Assembly: GCA_903881065.1 (NCBI GenBank)
Contig: CAIRRW010000113.1
Location: 1-9,932, forward strand
DNA from: an uncultured Bacteroidota bacterium
GTDB lineage: Bacteria > Bacteroidota > Bacteroidia > 2-12-FULL-35-15
Length of the DNA stretch: 9,932 nt
Reading direction: 5' to 3'
Positions 6,380-9,932 of this stretch are shown piece after piece (the first letter of the stretch is position 1; each line of letters begins with the position of its first letter). Below the pieces are notes generated by a model. That model was not told where the DNA came from and ran no database searches. It saw only the letters and a list, made by a program, of their open reading frames with translations. The translations under genes were made by a program, and so were the position numbers.

Positions 6380-6409
6380 TTGCACATATCGATTTTTTTT
6401 CCATATTTG
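6380..6409 (+). promoter_or_regulatory. Promoter of the M23 peptidase gene
   Basis: TTG at 6380-6382, a 19-base spacer and CATATTTG at 6402-6409 (one mismatch from TAnnTTTG) match the Bacteroidota sigma consensus in sequence and spacing. The predicted start of transcription is near 6413-6417, leaving a leader of about 50 bases. The 8-mer TTGCACAT occurs at both elements (6380-6387 and 6407-6414). Confidence 0.6.
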
Positions 6410-6411
6410 CA

Positions 6412-6431
6412 CATCTTAAAAAATTAAGATG
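6412..6431. promoter_or_regulatory. Perfect 8-bp-arm dyad at the predicted start of the peptidase transcript
   Basis: CATCTTAA-AAAA-TTAAGATG is a perfect inverted repeat with a 4-base centre. It lies just after the -7 element, so it is either an operator over the transcription start or a hairpin at the very 5' end of the mRNA that would slow decay. Its half-site TTAAGAT is the same as in the 21-bp array at 5944-6062. Confidence 0.55.
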
Positions 6432-6465
6432 GACTCAGATAGTAATAGTTGTATTAAATTTAACA

Positions 6466-7410
6466 ATGAAAAAGACCTTTTCTTTTATTCTTCTTTTTTC
6501 ATTTCTGCAAGTGGCGTTTGCCAAGGCAGAATTTAATACTTTTGTATTCGCCTCAGTAAGTCCAGATCCTACAGATACCGTTCCTGATAATTTCAATAAA
6601 GAAGCATTATTAACGTTTTCAGATAACGAAACTTCCGAATATTCAGCATCATCTGATATCTATGGTGAATTTGATACCGAGAATATTCATTACACCAAAT
6701 TTAAAGTAGAGTCGTTAAAAGACAGCATAAAAACTATCTTATTAAACGATAAAAACAGCTGCGGATACGTTCCTCCGGTGGTAGGTAAAATTAATTGTTC
6801 TTTTGGTCGTTGCCGCAGGTATTTTCATTATGGTATGGATCTTCATTTACAAACTGGTGATGCCGTAAGCGCTGCCTTTGATGGTAAAGTTAGAATTGCA
6901 AAGCGCAGTAAAAGTTATGGAAATGTGGTAGTAATACGCCACAGCAATGGATTGGAAACATATTATGCACATCTTTCAAAATTGAATGTTGAGGTGGGTC
7001 AGGAAGTATCAGCAGGAGATATTATTGGCTTAGGTGGTAATACAGGTTGGTCGCATGGCAGTCATCTTCACTTTGAAGTACGTTATTTAGGTCAGCCAAT
7101 AAATCCGGCCGACATTATTTCTTTCGACAATAATAAATTAATCTCTGACACATTATTATTGAGCAAGAAAACATTTAGCTATGCTGCTAAAACTAATTAT
7201 AAAGGAGTAGCTAAAAACAACAATTCAAAAGTAAATGCTCCTGTTGCAAATGCTGGCAAATTGCTGGCAGGTAATGTATATGTAGTAAAACAAGGAGATT
7301 CGTTGTTCAATATCGCCCGCAGATATGGCACTTCAGTAACTGTTCTTTGCCAAAAGAACGGATTAAAAACAAACTCAGTTTTACATTTAGGGCAAAAATT
7401 AAAGATATAG
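6466..7410 (+). CDS. Exported M23 metallopeptidase with C-terminal LysM domain
   Basis: Predicted peptidoglycan endopeptidase of 314 residues acting in the periplasm. A signal peptide covers about residues 1-21. Residues 22-95 are a polar, Asp/Ser-rich linker. The M23 (LytM-type) domain spans about 105-220, with zinc ligands H121 and D125 in HYGMD, catalytic H169 in YYAHL, and H200/H202 in SHLHFEVR. All are present, so it should be active, unlike the degenerate LytM factors such as EnvC or NlpD. A LysM domain at about 271-314 (YVVKQGDSLFNIARRYG...) binds glycan. In place of the usual SxFGxR entry there is NCSFGRCRR, with cysteines 111 and 116 close to the zinc site. It has its own promoter at 6380-6409 and converges on the WG-repeat gene with 8 bases between stops. 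The physiological substrate and timing are not visible. Confidence 0.93.
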   Translation: MKKTFSFILLFSFLQVAFAKAEFNTFVFASVSPDPTDTVPDNFNKEALLTFSDNETSEYSASSDIYGEFDTENIHYTKFKVESLKDSIKTILLNDKNSCGYVPPVVGKINCSFGRCRRYFHYGMDLHLQTGDAVSAAFDGKVRIAKRSKSYGNVVVIRHSNGLETYYAHLSKLNVEVGQEVSAGDIIGLGGNTGWSHGSHLHFEVRYLGQPINPADIISFDNNKLISDTLLLSKKTFSYAAKTNYKGVAKNNNSKVNAPVANAGKLLAGNVYVVKQGDSLFNIARRYGTSVTVLCQKNGLKTNSVLHLGQKLKI

Positions 7411-7420
7411 TCTTATATCT
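7403..7420. terminator. AT-rich dyad across the two convergent stop codons
   Basis: AGATATA (7403-7409) and TATATCT (7414-7420) form a 7-bp inverted repeat around GTCT, covering the stops of both converging genes. There is no other space for terminators between them. The stem has a single G-C pair and no clear T-run, so strong termination is doubtful. Confidence 0.3.
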
Positions 7421-9524
7421 AAAACCCTTCTTCTTTCCAGATATATTTTAGTTCTTTACTATTAAAATATCCAATCTTTTTATTCTTGTCCACTTTAATA
7501 ACCGAATCGGAAACGTTTGTTATCGTGTCCCATTCGCAAGGAATAATCGTGTTTCCGTTAGTATCAATCAGCCCTAATTTGTCATCAATAGTTACCACTG
7601 AAATACCGTCTTTAAAGTTCTCAGCCTCGTCATATAAAAAGCTAATAACAGCCTTGCCATTTTTATCAATGAACCCAAACTTATCGTTCTTTTTTGCTTT
7701 AGCCGTCCCATTAATAAATGCCCCGGCAGATTGAAACGTATAATGAATATGTAATTTCATTTTAGTATCAATATATCCCCATTTCCCTTTTCGCAATGCA
7801 GCAGCCAGCCCTTGACTGAAAGGCTCTATCTTTTCAAAATCTTTGGTTGTAATATATTTCCCTTTAATATCAATCAATCCCTGCTTTTTATTCTTTTCAG
7901 CGACAGCACAGCCATTTTTAAATGCCATCAATGTGCCTTTATAATCATATTCAATTGGAATAATTAATTCACCTTTATCGTTTACAAATCCATACTTATT
8001 ATCAATAACAACCATCCTCATTCCTTCCGAAAGTTCACCAAGGAAATCATATTCACAAGACAAAACAGTTTCACCTTTTGAGTTAATTATACCAAGTTTT
8101 TTTAATGATTTTACAATAGCAATACCATTCTTAAAATTATCAACCCAGTCATATTTACATGGAATTACAATTGTTCCGGATTTATTAATGAATCCCTTTT
8201 GCCCACCAATTTCAATGGAAGCAAGTCCTTCGGAGAAATCACCGGCTTTTGAATAACTGATAGGAATTACCAAATTCAATGATTCATCCATATAACCTGA
8301 TTTATCAGCAATGGCAACTACAGCCATTCCTTCACGGAAAGCTGCAATTTCATCATACTGAAACGGCACAACCAGTTTCCCAGATTTATTTATAATACCA
8401 TATTTAGTATTCTGTTTAACAATGGAAACACCGTGATTAAATGCTTCTACTTCCTCATATATAAACGGAATAGCCAATTTGCCTGCTTTATTTATAAAGC
8501 CTGTTTTGCCATTCAAACCACATTCTGCTAACCCTTCGGAGAAATCTTCAACCCATTCATAAATAAAAGGAATGGCTGTATGTCCGGTGGAATCAACAAA
8601 TCCCCATTTACCGTTTTCTCGGGCAACAAACAATTGTTTTTGTGATAATTCAATATCTTTATTAATAATTTCAGAAAAAGGATAATCAGGGAAATCCTTT
8701 TTAAATTGCAATAAAGAAGTTGTTTTATAGTCAGCTGTGTATATGCTGTATATATTGTGCCAGGCAGTTTCTACATTTATATTTGTAGGATATTTTTTTA
8801 TAAAGTTATGATACTCTTCAATCGTTCCACGAGAGGTAGATAAGGCGTAAATTGCATTTTGCGCTTCATCCAGATATGGGCTGGAAGGGTAGTTTGAAAT
8901 GAATACAATAAATTCTTCAATAGTATTATTTTGAGTAGAAGTTTGAAATAATGTCGCTTCGTATCTTTCCTTAGCTTCCTTAAGCTGTTTTGCAGATGGA
9001 TATTTTTCGATAAAGGTTTTGTACGCAGGATAGGTATCGTCTTTTTTTATTTGTTCGAACACCATACTATCTCTCAGTTCTGTGGCTTTAACAGATTGAG
9101 GAGCGGTTGTATATTTTTCAATAAATGAATTTAGTGTTTCAATTTTATTTTTGCCTTTATATATTTCAAATGCTTTGCTATGGATAAGTTGTTTCAAAGA
9201 GTCGATAGATTTACCAGTAACATTAAACAATTTATATTTGGCTATAGTGGCAATGTCTAATTTACTAAATGCATCTTCAGACTTAATAATGTATTTGAAA
9301 GCACTATCAATATTAAAAAATGGGTTATCGTTTCGATAATAAATTATACTTAATCCATAGGAGGCACATGCAGGTTCCTTCTTTAACGACTTTTCAAAGA
9401 GTTGTTTAGCTTCAAAGTAATTGTAAATCTTCAGTGCATCAAATGCTTTAGAAATTTTATTTGCATGGATGATACCATTTAGGCAAATAAAACATAAGGT
9501 AAAATAGATTTTAACTTTAGGCAT
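7419..9524 (-). CDS. Exported helical-repeat and WG-repeat protein
   Basis: Large exported protein of 701 residues, function unknown. The signal peptide ends near GIIHA (21). Residues 22-298 are alpha-helical repeats: after a TPR-like start (AFDALKIYNYFEAKQLFEKSL) come repeated FIEKYP-like units at 134, 171, 208, 241 and 274, spaced 37, 37, 33 and 33. From about 300 to the end are eleven WG (KWG) repeats of about 34 residues plus a partial twelfth, each like KYGFVNDKGELIIPIEYD. WG repeats are beta-rich and are known in many Bacteroidota surface proteins and in some bacterial enzymes as binding modules. No catalytic domain is visible, so a binding or scaffold role in the envelope is the best guess. 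It has a canonical ATG start and no frameshift. It lies divergent from the small membrane gene at 9642 and converges on the peptidase gene. Confidence 0.9.
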   Translation of the reverse strand: MPKVKIYFTLCFICLNGIIHANKISKAFDALKIYNYFEAKQLFEKSLKKEPACASYGLSIIYYRNDNPFFNIDSAFKYIIKSEDAFSKLDIATIAKYKLFNVTGKSIDSLKQLIHSKAFEIYKGKNKIETLNSFIEKYTTAPQSVKATELRDSMVFEQIKKDDTYPAYKTFIEKYPSAKQLKEAKERYEATLFQTSTQNNTIEEFIVFISNYPSSPYLDEAQNAIYALSTSRGTIEEYHNFIKKYPTNINVETAWHNIYSIYTADYKTTSLLQFKKDFPDYPFSEIINKDIELSQKQLFVARENGKWGFVDSTGHTAIPFIYEWVEDFSEGLAECGLNGKTGFINKAGKLAIPFIYEEVEAFNHGVSIVKQNTKYGIINKSGKLVVPFQYDEIAAFREGMAVVAIADKSGYMDESLNLVIPISYSKAGDFSEGLASIEIGGQKGFINKSGTIVIPCKYDWVDNFKNGIAIVKSLKKLGIINSKGETVLSCEYDFLGELSEGMRMVVIDNKYGFVNDKGELIIPIEYDYKGTLMAFKNGCAVAEKNKKQGLIDIKGKYITTKDFEKIEPFSQGLAAALRKGKWGYIDTKMKLHIHYTFQSAGAFINGTAKAKKNDKFGFIDKNGKAVISFLYDEAENFKDGISVVTIDDKLGLIDTNGNTIIPCEWDTITNVSDSVIKVDKNKKIGYFNSKELKYIWKEEGF

Positions 9525-9542
9525 ATAACAATATTAAACGCA

Positions 9543-9610
9543 GTAAAATTAACAATTACAGCCAATGAATAAATATTTATATTTACAGATAGTATTTATT
9601 GTAATTTTAC
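9543..9610. promoter_or_regulatory. Symmetric elements in the divergent intergenic region
   Basis: GTAAAATTA (9543-9551) and TAATTTTAC (9602-9610) are 9-bp inverted repeats flanking a 12-bp palindrome ATAAATATTTAT (9569-9580), all between the WG-repeat gene and the small membrane gene. In such AT-rich sequence part of this may be chance. No clear consensus promoter was found here on either strand. Confidence 0.25.
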
Positions 9611-9641
9611 ATTCAGAATAATTAAACAAATACTTAGAAAA

Positions 9642-9839
9642 ATGTTTTCAAAAGGTCAGATTACATTCGCAATAATTTTCGCTGTTACTTTTATTATTGC
9701 TATAATTTGGGCTTACAGCAAAGATAAAGTAGGTAACAAGAAATTTTTCAGTGGGAGCTATAAGATTCTGCTTTTTTCAGCATTTGTTTTTTTTGCACTC
9801 TTTGGAATTGTGAAATTAAAACATTTCTTCTTTCCATAG
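9642..9839 (+). CDS. Conserved-looking small two-helix membrane protein
   Basis: A 65-residue protein starting MFSKGQITFAIIFAV. Two predicted membrane helices lie at about residues 8-24 and 41-60, joined by a basic loop (YSKDKVGNKKFFSGSYK), and the end is KLKHFFFP. Small proteins starting with FSKGQ and having this two-helix plan are familiar from Bacteroidota genomes, but no function is known to me. The ATG gives a clean N-terminus, and the gene is divergent from the WG-repeat gene with a 117-base spacer. Its last 24 bases overlap the end of a minus-strand gene. Expected to sit in the inner membrane. Confidence 0.8.
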   Translation: MFSKGQITFAIIFAVTFIIAIIWAYSKDKVGNKKFFSGSYKILLFSAFVFFALFGIVKLKHFFFP

Positions 9840-9932
9840 TTCTTTCAGATTTAGCTCTACTAAATATAACTGTTCGTCAATTTTCTTTGGTCTCTTAATA
9901 GGGTTCTGTGTAAATTTGTTCGTAGATTTCTG
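9816..9932 (-). CDS. C-terminal end of an unidentified gene (cut by window edge)
   Basis: On the minus strand a frame is open from the right edge for 38 codons and ends in TAA at 9818-9816. The peptide is hydrophilic and balanced (for example IKRPKKIDEQLYLVELNLKELW), as expected of a soluble protein tail. It overlaps the 3' end of the small membrane gene by 24 bases. The family cannot be recognised from this fragment. A plus-strand frame is also open here but starts with no usable codon. Confidence 0.45.
   Translation of the reverse strand, partial: QKSTNKFTQNPIKRPKKIDEQLYLVELNLKELWKEEMF

Larger units (their letters stand above)
5710..6465. other. Long AT-rich intergenic region without a convincing gene
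   Basis: About 750 bases between the terminator and the peptidase gene. From 5710 to 5940 there is AT-rich sequence with a 38-codon minus-strand reading frame (5846-5730, ATG to TAG) that has no recognisable features. From 5944 to about 6125 lies the 21-bp phased repeat array, and from 6354 to 6431 the promoter region of the peptidase. Plus-strand open frames of 77 codons (5956-6189, TTG start, low-complexity Leu/Asn/Arg heptads produced by the 21-bp repeat) and 60 codons (6165-6347) exist. Neither looks like a normal protein, and the first is fully explained by the repeat. No tRNA or known structured RNA is seen. Confidence 0.7.

Noticed and set aside
9529..9536. TAATATTG on the minus strand as promoter of the WG-repeat gene
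   Set aside because: It would start transcription at or within the ATG (9524-9522), giving a leaderless mRNA; no supporting upstream element at standard spacing.

Overview
The window looks like chromosomal DNA of a low-GC member of the Bacteroidota. The signs are AT-rich sequence, promoter elements that resemble the Bacteroidota consensus (TTG, then TAnnTTTG about 19 bases later), few Shine-Dalgarno sequences, exported proteins typical of the phylum (YceI, DUF5777-type barrel, MORN_2 lipoprotein, WG-repeat protein), and a small membrane protein with the FKxMHWP motif known from GldL. No rRNA, tRNA, CRISPR array, insertion sequence or phage gene was recognised. Most of the window reads as ordinary housekeeping and envelope DNA.

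Layout. (1) 1-801, minus: the N-terminal 267 residues of an amidohydrolase, cut by the window edge and carrying two 35-bp blocks of 7-bp repeats inside its reading frame. (2) 932-3578, plus: a tight operon of rlmN (rRNA/tRNA adenine methyltransferase), a 60-residue membrane protein, a long-chain polyprenyl diphosphate synthase and a MORN_2 lipoprotein. The genes overlap or lie 1-10 bases apart. (3) 3692-5652, plus: a probable operon of a CX4CH cytochrome-c-like lipoprotein, an exported YceI protein and a DUF5777-like outer-membrane barrel, closed by a strong 16-bp-stem terminator at 5675-5709. (4) 5710-6465: about 750 bases with no convincing gene. It holds the most unusual element of the window, a run of near-palindromic 14-mers spaced exactly 21 bp apart, then a good promoter and a perfect 8-bp-arm dyad at the predicted transcription start of the next gene. 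(5) 6466-7410, plus: an exported M23 peptidase with a LysM domain. (6) 7419-9524, minus: a 701-residue exported protein with helical repeats followed by WG repeats, converging on the peptidase with 8 bases between them. (7) 9642-9839, plus: a 65-residue two-helix membrane protein. (8) 9816-9932, minus: the probable C-terminal end of another gene, overlapping (7) tail to tail.

How the genes fit together. The prenyl synthase would supply the isoprenoid chain of a quinone, probably menaquinone in this phylum. The cytochrome-like lipoprotein and the YceI protein (a family that can bind polyisoprenoids) form an envelope module with a barrel, possibly redox-related. The peptidase and the WG-repeat protein belong to cell-wall and envelope maintenance. 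These links are inference from families and gene order. The strongest candidates for something undescribed are the 21-bp phased dyad array and its shared half-site at the start of the peptidase transcript.
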